Origin: Muribaculaceae bacterium
Lineage (GTDB): Bacteria > Bacteroidota > Bacteroidia > Bacteroidales > Muribaculaceae
DNA: 41,783 nt
Assembly: GCA_022510385.1 (NCBI GenBank)
Contig: JAFLTQ010000023.1
Location: 1-41,783 of the forward strand
Reading direction: 5' to 3'
Below the pieces are notes generated by a model, which saw only the letters and a program-made list of their open reading frames with translations, ran no database searches and was not told the DNA's origin. Below are positions 33,921-41,783 of this stretch, piece after piece (the stretch's first letter is position 1; each line of letters starts with the position of its first letter). The position numbers and the translations under genes were made by a program.

Positions 33921-36248
33921 TTAAAACGGATATCCTATAGAAAAATGAAAGGAGGAGTCTCTGTGCCATCGAGGATGAATAAGAGGCCATGGCTGTTGAT
34001 TCATCGCAGGATTATGTGCTTTCATACCCATATCAAATCTTAACAGGAAATATGAGAAATCCAAACGAATACCAAGGCCATAAGAGGCAGCCAACTGTTT
34101 ATAGAATTCGTTAAATTTAAACAGACCTCCGGGTTGGTTTGGATAATTCTTGATTGTCCATATATTCCCGGCATCTATAAATGCGGCTAACTCAATAACC
34201 CAAAATAATTTGGTGCGCATTTCAGCACTGAAAATCATTCGTATATCGCCACATTGATTAATAAAATCGCTCACTGAATTGTTGCCGGGATAGCTACCCG
34301 GACCTAAAGTCCTTACATCCCACCCTCTAACACCGTTAGCACCGCCTCCATAGAATCTCTTTTCAAACGGAAGAATAGTGGAGTTGCCATAAGGGAAACC
34401 AATCCCAAATCCTGCATGTAGAGCTAACGAATTCCTATTGTCAAAAATATGAAGGAAACCGTAGTCGCCATTAAATTTTAAATATTGTGAATAATATATT
34501 CCGAATAGTTTAAAAGGATCACTGCTCACATGACTACGTGGGCGGAATAACATGTTTAATAAATAAAGCAGATTCCCCGCTGTTTCTATATTAGCTCGGA
34601 CAGTGTAGATATTTCTTTGAAAAGTAACATCCCAGGGACGCACCTCTCTTTTGTTTGTGTGATAGAAAGTGAATCCCATCCTCATAATGAAGTGATCTTC
34701 ATAACTATATTTCAGCAAAGGATTGTCAGGGGCTATATTATTGATGAAGTCGTAAGTACTCTCCGGAAGATAGACGTAATTTATATCGATAGGTGTCAAC
34801 AAATAAACATTTTTATCCTTGCGGTTAACCCATCTGTAAGACCATCCGGCAGTAGAAATTATACGCGTGTATTCCGGTCTTTCCTGATAAGACATGCTGA
34901 AGTTTAATTCAGAGGTAGCGTTAACTCTTCTTTTAAAACTCTCTTTTAAGAAAGGAGCTTTAAACTTCGGGAAAGTTAGACCTAAATCAACGGAATATTC
35001 CATGTATCGGTCATGAATAAGTCCCTCAAGGTCACCGCTCAAGGATTCGTAAGCCCCGCGTAATTTTGTTGTAAGCGTTTCCGACCCTTTCCCCACATTT
35101 CGGTGGGTATAGGTCACTGCTGCAGCAACTCCCAAATCCCCCTCAGAGTTCGTACCCTCAAGCTCAAATGAAACAGACTGGCTTTTGCCGGGTGTCAGCA
35201 ATATATAGGCATCAAGCATATTCTTGTCATTTTCTTTCCCGGTTTCTACAAACATGATGTTTATAAATTTCAAAATACCAAGTCGTGATAGGGAAGCGTA
35301 TGTGCGGTCTACGCTTGCTTGATTATAAAGTTGTCCTGCTCGAATAAAACAATTTTCATAAAGGACACCGGGTCGAAGATAAGATTTACCACGAGTGTAA
35401 ATTTCTAAATCTTTGTAATCTATTACATTTGCATTCTCGATTATCTGTTGGGCAGTTTCACCGAGAGAAGGATCAAAATCGGTGATATATCTAATGTCTT
35501 TTATATAATATTTCTCATGAGTCAATGCATGCCCCTCAATATGCCTATAAGGTGGATTCAGTTTCATGGTGAGATCCACCATATTACTGCCGGCGGTCGT
35601 GTCAGCATTAAATGTGACAAATTCCTTGCTGAATCCATAATAACCCTGATTTTTTAATCCGGATGCAATCATTTCACGCTGGGTTTCAAGGACATTACGG
35701 TCGAGAGGGCTCCCTGCTCTAACCACAAAATGTGATGAATCAGTGAGAACCAGATTTCGGAAAATAGTATCCGGAAATTCATAGTCTACATTATTGATAA
35801 TGTATTGTATCCCAGGATTCACTTTATAATTCACTCTAATTTTCCTTTTCTTATCATCTTTAAGAGTGTCAGCCTCTGCTTTTGCATATAGGAATCCCTT
35901 ATTGACCATTGCTTTTTCAAGCTGTTCCAGGCTTGCCTCCATTAAAGTTGAGTCATAGATAACCGGTGCTTCTCCTAATTTTCTTACCCATTTATTCCAC
36001 CATTTAGTGGAATCATTTCCGCTCATATTGTAAACTCCGAGCCTAAGCTTGATGCTCCACAGCATTTTGTGGTTAGGTTGTTGCCTCACGTATGCACTCA
36101 ATTCTGACGCACTTATTCTTTTGGCAGAGTCATTAACCTCAATATTCACTTTATCAAGAAGATAGTTGCCGGCAGGGACATGCCGACTGCTGCTACAACT
36201 CACAATGAATAGCAGCAAAATGGTTACTATTATAGATTCTATCTTCAT
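33921..36248 (-). CDS. tamL: TamL-type outer-membrane assembly lipoprotein (Omp85/BamA family)
   Basis: This 775-residue Omp85 protein has a lipoprotein signal (IVSC, lipidation at Cys18) in place of the usual cleaved signal of BamA/TamA. POTRA-like segments fill about 30-270, then comes a long linker and a 16-strand barrel (about 370-775). The loop-6 signature GGANGVRGWDVRTLGPGSY is at about 635-655; its VRGW corresponds to the conserved VRG(F/Y) of Omp85 proteins. Lipidated TamA-like proteins are known from Bacteroidetes as TamL and usually work with TamB, which is not adjacent here. It is divergent from the thioesterase gene. Confidence 0.85.
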   Translation of the reverse strand: MKIESIIVTILLLFIVSCSSSRHVPAGNYLLDKVNIEVNDSAKRISASELSAYVRQQPNHKMLWSIKLRLGVYNMSGNDSTKWWNKWVRKLGEAPVIYDSTLMEASLEQLEKAMVNKGFLYAKAEADTLKDDKKRKIRVNYKVNPGIQYIINNVDYEFPDTIFRNLVLTDSSHFVVRAGSPLDRNVLETQREMIASGLKNQGYYGFSKEFVTFNADTTAGSNMVDLTMKLNPPYRHIEGHALTHEKYYIKDIRYITDFDPSLGETAQQIIENANVIDYKDLEIYTRGKSYLRPGVLYENCFIRAGQLYNQASVDRTYASLSRLGILKFINIMFVETGKENDKNMLDAYILLTPGKSQSVSFELEGTNSEGDLGVAAAVTYTHRNVGKGSETLTTKLRGAYESLSGDLEGLIHDRYMEYSVDLGLTFPKFKAPFLKESFKRRVNATSELNFSMSYQERPEYTRIISTAGWSYRWVNRKDKNVYLLTPIDINYVYLPESTYDFINNIAPDNPLLKYSYEDHFIMRMGFTFYHTNKREVRPWDVTFQRNIYTVRANIETAGNLLYLLNMLFRPRSHVSSDPFKLFGIYYSQYLKFNGDYGFLHIFDNRNSLALHAGFGIGFPYGNSTILPFEKRFYGGGANGVRGWDVRTLGPGSYPGNNSVSDFINQCGDIRMIFSAEMRTKLFWVIELAAFIDAGNIWTIKNYPNQPGGLFKFNEFYKQLAASYGLGIRLDFSYFLLRFDMGMKAHNPAMNQQPWPLIHPRWHRDSSFHFSIGYPF

Positions 36249-36289
36249 CTCTTTACTCTTGGGAGACCTAAGAACAAAGATTCATTTAG

Positions 36290-36297
36290 CAAATTTA
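36290..36297 (-). promoter_or_regulatory. -7 element of tamL
   Basis: TAAATTTG on the minus strand (forward CAAATTTA) fits TAnnTTTG, 41 bases before the tamL ATG. There is no clear -33 TTTG. Confidence 0.45.
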
Positions 36298-36351
36298 CTG
36301 AAAAATTAGAGTCTATTCACCATTTTTTAAGTAACTTTACCCCATGGATTA

Positions 36352-37173
36352 ATGACTTATAACTTTTTCGACATGCTTCCTTTTTTAGAAAAAAGTTATT
36401 TCCTGTCAGCAAGCGATGCAAATGCTGAAGGAGAACTGTCTTTGACTACTCTCACAACAAATATCATAGATATCGCCACCGACCATGCCAACAATCTTGG
36501 AATTGGCAATCCTTCAATGGAAAATATGAAAGCCGGGTGGATTCTATCTCGTATTAGTATAGATTTGGCCACAACTCCTAAAGTTAATTCTCATTATATC
36601 CTTAAAACATGGATTGAAGATTTCAACCGTCATTATTCAGCCAGATGTTTCAGCATTTCATCTCCGGAAGGTGATGTGTATGGATATGCTCGCACCATAT
36701 GGCTCGTTATTGACACTGAGACTCACAAGAACTTGGGACTCTCACATTTTGATCTTCCGGCTGATGTGATTTTAGGAGAGAAGGCTCCGATTCCTTTACA
36801 AGAAAAGCATTTCCCGATTGTGGATTTACATGAAGAGCCTACTGGCAAAGCGATAAAATCCACACATCCTCCCTTTAAATACACATTCAAGTATTGTGAT
36901 CTGGATTTTTATCGTCATGTTAACACAGTGAGGTATGTCACAATGCTATTAAATCAATTCTCTCTCGAGGAACATGATATGACAAGGGTGAAGAGAATTG
37001 AACTCTCGTTTCTCCATGAAGCCTCTTTTGGTATGAAAACAGTTATGATGAGGGCAGATTCTTCCGATGACTCTCTATTGTCTTCATTCCAACTGTCAAA
37101 TGAGACTGATGGGAGTGCATTACTTTTTGCAAGGGTAAAAAGAGAGAAAAGAGATGATAAATTTGAAAGTTAG
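36352..37173 (+). CDS. acyl-ACP thioesterase (FatA/FatB-like double hotdog)
   Basis: This 273-residue protein releases fatty acids from acyl carrier protein in related enzymes. Two hotdog domains are visible (about 10-140 and 170-270). WILSRISIDLATTP (63-76) belongs to the first. The active-site helix YCDLDFYRHVNTVRYV (181-196) and the acidic FLHEASFG (Glu223) belong to the second. In plant FatB-type enzymes the helix reads DLDxNxHVNN with a catalytic Asn; here that position is Tyr187, although Asp185 and His189 are kept. An upstream ATG at 36343 is out of frame and stops at once. It is a single gene 67 bases ahead of the Fur-type regulator. Confidence 0.87.
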   Translation: MTYNFFDMLPFLEKSYFLSASDANAEGELSLTTLTTNIIDIATDHANNLGIGNPSMENMKAGWILSRISIDLATTPKVNSHYILKTWIEDFNRHYSARCFSISSPEGDVYGYARTIWLVIDTETHKNLGLSHFDLPADVILGEKAPIPLQEKHFPIVDLHEEPTGKAIKSTHPPFKYTFKYCDLDFYRHVNTVRYVTMLLNQFSLEEHDMTRVKRIELSFLHEASFGMKTVMMRADSSDDSLLSSFQLSNETDGSALLFARVKREKRDDKFES

Positions 37174-37240
37174 TGTTCATTTATAACAAAATCACATTAA
37201 AAAGGAGACGCGTCGAGTTTAAATTCAAGCAAAATAAGAT

Positions 37241-37651
37241 ATGTCAAAAGATAATGTATCATTACAGCAACATGGGATCACTCCGACACCGGTGAGACAA
37301 CTTATCTTCCGATGCCTGGAACAGGCTCATAGACCATTATCATTGGCTAATCTCGAAACATTACTTGAAACAGTTGATAAGTCGACAATCTCACGGACTC
37401 TTGCAATTTTTAAGGAACACCATCTCATCCATTCTATAAGTGATGGTTCCGGATCTGTTAAATATGAGTTATGTCATTCAGAAATGTCTGATCATCATGA
37501 TGATACTCATGTCCACTTCAGGTGTGAAAAATGTGATGAGACTATTTGTTTGCCCTCTCTCAAGATCCCGGAATTGGTTTTGCCTGAAGGATTTAAGCAA
37601 CATGAAGCAACTTTTGTAATAACCGGCATTTGTCCGCTTTGTAATAGTTAG
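37241..37651 (+). CDS. Fur-family transcriptional regulator
   Basis: This 136-residue metalloregulator has a winged helix at about 10-65 (GITPTPVRQLIF then DKSTISRTLAIF). The dimerisation part has the structural zinc site Cys95/Cys98 (CEKC) and Cys131/Cys134 (CPLC). A His-rich segment DHHDDTHVHF (84-93) provides regulatory metal ligands as in Fur/Zur. Metal specificity is not clear; Zur-type zinc control is plausible from the His-rich loop. No Fur-box-like palindrome was evident upstream. Next comes a small membrane protein and then serC. Confidence 0.9.
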   Translation: MSKDNVSLQQHGITPTPVRQLIFRCLEQAHRPLSLANLETLLETVDKSTISRTLAIFKEHHLIHSISDGSGSVKYELCHSEMSDHHDDTHVHFRCEKCDETICLPSLKIPELVLPEGFKQHEATFVITGICPLCNS

Positions 37652-37691
37652 TTAATAAAATTTTAAAAAAGATGTAGGTTAACAGTCAGTT

Positions 37692-38144
37692 ATGAATAAG
37701 CCTGTTTTTAAATATGCAAGACTATGCTACATAATTTCAGCAATACTCTCCATACCATTGCTGATTGATATGTGCACCGCTTGTCATCTTTTTTCATTAT
37801 GGATAGCATGGCTTTTATTCATTTTGATATGTATTGTATCCTCCATTCGTTTATGGTTTGGATTTAAACAGCATCTTTACAAATTTTCATGGGGATTGAT
37901 TGGACAGCTACTGCTTGGAGCCGCTGTCTTAATATTCTTCCAGTTGTCTGTGAATAGAGTTATTGACACTCCCGTGAGCCATCCTGTAACTCCGGCAGTA
38001 GTGGATATAACGGATCCTTTTCTGGAATTGGATTCCGTTCACAAATCTGCAAATAAGAAACATCAAGACCACAGAATTCACAATCAAGAAACAGAGACTC
38101 ATAAATCAAATAATAAAAAGGATCAAGAATCAGAGAAAAAATAA
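37692..38144 (+). CDS. small membrane protein with charged C-terminal tail
   Basis: This 150-residue protein matches no family I recognise. Three hydrophobic segments are at about 8-24, 33-52 and 66-85. A Pro/Val-rich linker follows, then a hydrophilic, Lys/His/Asn/Glu-rich tail from about 112 to 150 ending ESEKK. The tail is probably disordered. It starts 40 bases after the Fur-type gene and ends 6 bases before serC, so it is probably cotranscribed with the serine genes. No functional link is visible. Confidence 0.7.
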   Translation: MNKPVFKYARLCYIISAILSIPLLIDMCTACHLFSLWIAWLLFILICIVSSIRLWFGFKQHLYKFSWGLIGQLLLGAAVLIFFQLSVNRVIDTPVSHPVTPAVVDITDPFLELDSVHKSANKKHQDHRIHNQETETHKSNNKKDQESEKK

Positions 38145-38150
38145 CATATT

Positions 38151-39221
38151 ATGAAGAAACATAATTTTTATGCGGGCCCAAGTATAATGAGCCAATTCAC
38201 GATAGAGGAAACTGCAAAAGCAGTGAAGGACTTTGCTGATATGGGACTTTCCATCCTTGAGATCTCACATAGAAGCAAGCAATTCCAAGCAGTAATTGAT
38301 GAAGCTGTGGAGTTGTTTAAAGAATTGTTAGAGATTCCGGAAGGATATAGCGTTCTTTTCTTGGGTGGAGGTGCAAGCTTGCAGTTCGCAATGGTGCCGA
38401 TGAATATGCTAAGAAAAAAAGCAGCTTATCTTGACACCGGGGTTTGGGCTTCCAAGGCTATCAAGGAGGCAAAACTTTTTGGGGAAGTTGATGTTGTGGC
38501 ATCCTCTAAAGACAGGAATTATACTTATATTCCAAAAGATTATGTTGTGCCGGGTGATGCTGATTATTTCCACTACACATCAAACAATACAATCTATGGA
38601 ACAGAAATTAGAAAAGATCCGGAAGTTTCAGTGCCATTGATTGCAGATATGAGCTCTGATGTATTCACACGTCCGATAGATATTTCAAAGTATGATTTGA
38701 TATATGGGGGAGCCCAAAAGAATCTTGCACCTGCGGGAGTAACTTTCGTAATTGTCAAGGATGATGCTATAGGTAAAGCCGACAGGGTGATTCCGACTAT
38801 GTTAAACTATGAAACCCATGTAAAAAAGGGATCCATGTTTAACACTCCTCCGGTTCTTCCTATTTTTTCAGCCCTTCAAACTCTTAAGTACTATAAACAG
38901 CTTGGCGGAGTAAGAGCAATTGAGAAATTGGATTTGGATAAGGCTGAAGTGCTTTATAATGCAATCGACGCGAGCCGAATCTTTGTGGCTACAGTGCCGG
39001 ATCATGCCGACCGTTCAATTATGAATGTATGTTTTGTGATGAAACCGGAGTATAAAGACCTTGAAAAAGAGTTCATAGATTTTGCTACAGAAAAGGGTAT
39101 GGTTGGTATTAAGGGTCACAGGGATGTAGGTGGATTCAGAGCCTCTCTATATAATGCGTTGCCTATGGAAAGCGTAAAGGCCCTGGTGGATGTTATGAAA
39201 GAATTTGAACGCAAATACTAA
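38151..39221 (+). CDS. serC: phosphoserine aminotransferase
   Basis: This enzyme transfers the amino group from glutamate to 3-phosphohydroxypyruvate, giving phosphoserine; the same activity can serve pyridoxine synthesis. The 356 residues show NFYAGPS (5-11), HRSKQF (40-45, where the family usually has HRGKEF), [10 protein letters not shown] (72-81) and the PLP lysine in GGAQKN (Lys190). [10 protein letters not shown] (143-152) and SSDVFTRP are further family motifs. serA begins 14 bases later, so two consecutive serine steps are coupled. Confidence 0.96.
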   Translation: MKKHNFYAGPSIMSQFTIEETAKAVKDFADMGLSILEISHRSKQFQAVIDEAVELFKELLEIPEGYSVLFLGGGASLQFAMVPMNMLRKKAAYLDTGVWASKAIKEAKLFGEVDVVASSKDRNYTYIPKDYVVPGDADYFHYTSNNTIYGTEIRKDPEVSVPLIADMSSDVFTRPIDISKYDLIYGGAQKNLAPAGVTFVIVKDDAIGKADRVIPTMLNYETHVKKGSMFNTPPVLPIFSALQTLKYYKQLGGVRAIEKLDLDKAEVLYNAIDASRIFVATVPDHADRSIMNVCFVMKPEYKDLEKEFIDFATEKGMVGIKGHRDVGGFRASLYNALPMESVKALVDVMKEFERKY

Positions 39222-39235
39222 AAAACATTAAGTAA

Positions 39236-40159
39236 ATGAAGATATTGGTATTTACAGAGAAACCTTTTGCACCGGCTGCAGTTAAGGCAATTCAAAATGT
39301 AATAAATGCCGCAGGAGAAGATATGGTGCTTGTAGAGAGAGGAACCCGTCAGGATCTTTTGCAAGCAGTTAGAGATGTAGAAGGATTAATAGTGAGAAGC
39401 GATATTGTAGATGAAGAAGTGATAGCATCTGCTCCCAAACTGAAAGTTGTGGTGAGAGCCGGGGCAGGGTATGACAATATTGATCTTAAGGCTGCTACCG
39501 ACCATGGCATATGCGTGATGAATACTCCGGGCCAGAATTCTAACGCTGTGGCTGAATTAGTGTTCGGCATGATTGTAATGATGTGCAGAAATAAATATAA
39601 TGGCACATCCGGGAGTGAATTGAAAGGTAAATCCTTAGGGATATATGCGTTCGGTCAAGTGGGACGTAATGTTGCTCGTATCGCCAAAGGTTTTGGAATG
39701 AATATAAAGGCTCTTGATGTTTTTGTGGCAGACGATGTAATGATTGAACAGGATGTCATTCCGGTTCATGACGTGAATGTGCTCTTCTCAGAAAATGATT
39801 TTGTATCCCTTCATATTCCGGCCACTCCCGAAACAAAACACTCTATAGGTTATGATCTTATTGTCAAGATGCCTAAAAACGGAGTGCTCGTAAATACAGC
39901 CAGAAAAGAAATTATTGATGAAGATGGCCTGCTGAAGGCATTGGAAGAACGTCCTGACTTAAGATATGTCTCGGATATAAAGCCGGATAAGGCTGAAGAA
40001 TTTGAAAAAAGGTTTGCGGAACGTGTCTTCTTTACTCCCAAGAAAATGGGGGCACAGACAGGGGAGGCAAATTTCAATGCCGGAGTTGCTGCAGCTGAGC
40101 AGACAATAGCATACCTTAAAGATGGGTGCAACAAGTATCAGGTCAACAAATGCAAATAA
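39236..40159 (+). CDS. serA: D-3-phosphoglycerate dehydrogenase, short form with Lys at the usual His position
   Basis: This enzyme oxidises 3-phosphoglycerate to 3-phosphohydroxypyruvate with NAD+. The 307 residues contain only the substrate and nucleotide domains; the ASB and ACT domains that give serine feedback in E. coli are absent. The nucleotide motif reads GIYAFGQVGRN (135-145). Arg223 (NTARKEIIDED) is the conserved catalytic Arg. The usual His of TPHxGAxT is replaced by Lys269 (FTPKKMGAQT). That variant is known as the lysine subclass of short type III PGDHs (type IIIK), so it is probably active. It overlaps the engB start by 10 bases. Confidence 0.93.
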   Translation: MKILVFTEKPFAPAAVKAIQNVINAAGEDMVLVERGTRQDLLQAVRDVEGLIVRSDIVDEEVIASAPKLKVVVRAGAGYDNIDLKAATDHGICVMNTPGQNSNAVAELVFGMIVMMCRNKYNGTSGSELKGKSLGIYAFGQVGRNVARIAKGFGMNIKALDVFVADDVMIEQDVIPVHDVNVLFSENDFVSLHIPATPETKHSIGYDLIVKMPKNGVLVNTARKEIIDEDGLLKALEERPDLRYVSDIKPDKAEEFEKRFAERVFFTPKKMGAQTGEANFNAGVAAAEQTIAYLKDGCNKYQVNKCK

Positions 40160-40773
40160 GAAACGCCACATATAAGGTAAGTAGCCCGAGCTATACTCTT
40201 TGTCCTCCTACTGATGTTCCTGAATATGCCTTCATCGGCAGATCCAATGTTGGTAAGTCTTCGTTAATTAATCTTTTGACAAGAAAAGGATTGGCGAAGA
40301 CTTCTCAGAAACCGGGTAAAACGATGCTTATCAATCATTTTGCAATTAACGATGGGGAATTCTTCATCGTGGATCTTCCGGGATATGGTTATGCTGCAAG
40401 AGGAAAGGAACAAAGGGAAGAATTTTCAAAAATGATAAAGGAATATATCCTGAATCGAGCTCAGATGACTCTCCTTTTTGTTTTGATTGACGTGAGACAC
40501 AAACCACAGAAGATAGATCTGGATTTCTTGGAATGGCTCGGCCAAAATAGCGTCCCATTTGCAATTGTATTTACCAAAGCAGACAAACTTGGACCTGTGG
40601 CCGTCCTTAACAAAGTCGAAGAATATAAAAAGGTGTTGAAAGAACAGTGGGAGGAACTTCCACCAGTTTTCATCACGTCTTCGGAGGATAAACGAGGGAA
40701 GGAGGATCTTCTTCAATATATAGAGTCAATCAATAACAGTTGTCAGTCTCACCAAGATAAGGAAGAAAATTAA
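40150..40773 (+). CDS. engB: ribosome biogenesis GTPase YsxC/EngB (YihA)
   Basis: This TRAFAC GTPase is required for large ribosomal subunit assembly in other bacteria. With the ATG at 40150 it has 207 residues. The G1 motif GRSNVGKSS, switch region KPGKTMLINHF, G3 DLPGYG and G4 TKADK are all present, then the G5-like TSSEDKRG. A further upstream ATG (40126) would add 8 residues lying entirely inside serA with no family support. I therefore prefer 40150, which overlaps the serA stop in ATGCAAATAA. It is followed after 16 bases by rpiB. Confidence 0.94.
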   Translation: MQIRNATYKVSSPSYTLCPPTDVPEYAFIGRSNVGKSSLINLLTRKGLAKTSQKPGKTMLINHFAINDGEFFIVDLPGYGYAARGKEQREEFSKMIKEYILNRAQMTLLFVLIDVRHKPQKIDLDFLEWLGQNSVPFAIVFTKADKLGPVAVLNKVEEYKKVLKEQWEELPPVFITSSEDKRGKEDLLQYIESINNSCQSHQDKEEN

Positions 40774-40789
40774 ATCGAAACTATAGATC

Positions 40790-41245
40790 ATGAAAATAGC
40801 AATAGCATCCGACCATGCCGGCTATCAACTCAAGGAATTCCTAAAAGGATATCTTGAAGAAGCCGGTAATGAAATAATAGATTTCGGCACTAATTCACCG
40901 GAATCTTGTGATTATCCGGATTATGCTCATCCTGCAGCCCTTGCCGTGGAATCAGGGGAATGTACCACAGGGATAGGAATTTGTGGGGCAGGCAATGGAA
41001 TGCAGATAACTCTTAACAAGCATCAAGGCATACGAGCAGCTTTATGTTGGATACCTGAAATCGCGGAGTTGGCTCGTAAACATAATAATGCTAATTTTTT
41101 GGTATTGCCTGCAAGATTTATTTCTCCGGTCGAGGCTGCAGATATTGTGGATGTCTATATGAAAACTCCTTTTGAGGGAGGACGCCATCAGAAACGTGTA
41201 GACAAGATACCTTATAATATTCCTGTAGAGGGAGAGATAATTTGA
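40790..41245 (+). CDS. rpiB: ribose-5-phosphate isomerase B
   Basis: This enzyme interconverts ribose 5-phosphate and ribulose 5-phosphate. The 151 residues have the family start IAIASDHAGYQLKEFL with Asp8-His9 and CDYPDYAHP. The catalytic loop is GIGICGAGNGMQITLNK, whose Cys is the expected base. The GAGNG variant of the usual GSGIG is the only departure I note. The reading frame stops 2 bases before the ATG of folB. Confidence 0.94.
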   Translation: MKIAIASDHAGYQLKEFLKGYLEEAGNEIIDFGTNSPESCDYPDYAHPAALAVESGECTTGIGICGAGNGMQITLNKHQGIRAALCWIPEIAELARKHNNANFLVLPARFISPVEAADIVDVYMKTPFEGGRHQKRVDKIPYNIPVEGEII

Positions 41246-41247
41246 GT

Positions 41248-41601
41248 ATGGAATTGGAAATATCTCTTGATAATTTGCGGTTTAATGCTTTTCACGGGGT
41301 ATTGGAATTTGAAAATTCCTTTGGTAACGAATTTATTGTCAATCTTTTGGTTAGAATTCCATGGAATCCTTCAATTGAAGAGGATAATTTAGATAACACA
41401 ATTTCATATGCCTCATTGTATGAGATAGTGAAGGAAGAAATGGAGGTGCCCCGGAAATTATTGGAGAAGGTTGCCGCTCAAATTGTAAGGAGAATTAAAG
41501 AACAATATTCAGATATTAGTTCCGGTTATGTGAAAATAGAGAAAGTTCATCCGCCAATCCCGGGAATTCTGGGGTCTGCTTCCGTAAGACTTCTTTTTTA
41601 G
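41248..41601 (+). CDS. folB: dihydroneopterin aldolase
   Basis: This folate-pathway enzyme converts 7,8-dihydroneopterin to 6-hydroxymethyl-dihydropterin plus glycolaldehyde. From ATG 41248 it has 117 residues. Family features are LRFNAFHGVLEFENSFGNEF (18-residue core NAFHGVLEFENSFGNEF), SYASLYEIV with the conserved Tyr, and the C-terminal VKIEKVHPPIPG with the catalytic Lys. A TTG at 41242 gives two extra residues but overlaps the rpiB stop; the ATG is the simpler start. It is the last gene of the serC-to-folB run. Confidence 0.93.
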   Translation: MELEISLDNLRFNAFHGVLEFENSFGNEFIVNLLVRIPWNPSIEEDNLDNTISYASLYEIVKEEMEVPRKLLEKVAAQIVRRIKEQYSDISSGYVKIEKVHPPIPGILGSASVRLLF

Positions 41602-41632
41602 TGCATATCCTATAAATAACTTTTAATTTTTT

Positions 41633-41663
41633 TTTGTAGAGACAAAATTTCTTATTAAATTTG
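41633..41663 (+). promoter_or_regulatory. promoter of the tRNA-Arg gene
   Basis: TTTG (41633-41636) and TAAATTTG (41656-41663) are separated by 19 bases, a full Bacteroidetes match. The start would be near 41670, about 60 bases before the tRNA. Together with the tRNA-Ser promoter this shows the same core sequence at both tRNA genes. Confidence 0.75.
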
Positions 41664-41731
41664 CAACCGCAAAGAGGGAAGAAGTCTCAAGATATAAAAA
41701 GATTGAGGAAACTAAACCCTCCAGTAGCAAT

Positions 41732-41783
41732 GGTTCCTTAGCTCAACTGAATAGAGCATCTGACTACGGATCAGAAGGTTACA
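41732..41783 (+). tRNA. tRNA-Arg(ACG), 3' part cut off by window edge
   Basis: The acceptor half GGTTCCT (41732-41738) is followed by TA, the D arm GCTC...GAGC, and the anticodon stem TCTGA/TCAGA with loop CTACGGA. This gives anticodon ACG at 41766-41768, arginine. The window ends before the TpsiC arm. The first position would be inosine after deamination, as in other bacteria. Confidence 0.9.

Noticed and set aside
40126..40149. Earlier ATG start for engB
   Set aside because: The eight extra residues lie inside serA and precede the point where the family's conserved N-terminus begins.
1..41783. Mobile elements, CRISPR arrays, prophage blocks or defence islands
   Set aside because: No transposase, integrase, direct-repeat array or nuclease/toxin module was seen; the M15 peptidase is the only phage-like gene and is solitary.

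Overview
This 41.8 kb window is a chromosomal, mostly housekeeping segment of a Bacteroidales genome. The lineage call rests on several things. There is a full-length SprA (type 9 secretion channel) directly downstream of ruvA, a TamA-like lipoprotein (TamL type), a Porin_10-type putative porin and two TonB-dependent receptors. The DAHP synthase/chorismate mutase fusion has the Bacteroidetes arrangement. Five promoters fit the Bacteroidetes pattern TTTG-N19-20-TAnnTTTG. A Muribaculaceae-like organism is possible, but I cannot prove the family from sequence alone. I see no insertion sequence, prophage block, CRISPR array or rRNA. Both ends cut through tRNA genes: tRNA-Ser(TGA) on the left and tRNA-Arg(ACG) on the right. 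No stretch longer than about 250 bases lacks a gene.

Layout. 1-2208: tRNA-Ser, a small membrane protein of unknown function, and rmuC. 2260-6387 (minus): the Phe/Tyr operon pheA - aminotransferase - DAHP synthase/chorismate mutase - tyrA, tightly packed and preceded by a leader region. 6414-9389 (minus): a secreted cyclophilin and a five-repeat DUF349 protein under one promoter. 9425-9844 (minus): a lone M15 peptidase. 9909-17767 (plus): alpha/beta hydrolase, membrane-anchored Mur ligase, TonB receptor and heavy-metal-associated (HMA) protein with a terminator after it, then a putative porin and a solute-binding-like protein. 17795-25885 (minus): ruvA and sprA. 25983-29267: recR, a GNAT acetyltransferase, yqgE (minus) and lysC. 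29280-33257: methyltransferase (minus), TonB receptor and a nucleoside-permease-type MFS transporter. 33205-36248 (minus): tamL and a HAD phosphatase. 36352-41601 (plus): acyl-ACP thioesterase, Fur-family regulator, small membrane protein, serC, serA, engB, rpiB and folB.

The most interesting element is in the 5' leader of the Phe/Tyr operon. A consensus promoter (6356-6387, minus) is followed by an unannotated 24-codon ORF (6253-6327, minus). Its first 15 residues are MKNSYSYFFFYYFVF, that is 5 Phe and 4 Tyr. Next come a hairpin inside the ORF, a possible antiterminator strand (ACGGGA against TCCCGT), and a terminator-like hairpin with a T tract that ends just before the pheA start. This is the full layout of a ribosome-mediated transcription attenuator sensing both Phe and Tyr. 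It matches an operon that makes both amino acids.

Other points worth a second look are active-site departures: SerA with Lys where most family members have His, a thioesterase with Tyr at a normally Asn position, and PheA lacking the ESRP motif of its ACT domain. Also notable are a Mur-ligase paralogue with about five N-terminal membrane segments, and a metal-related TonB receptor paired with an HMA protein that ends in a four-cysteine tail.
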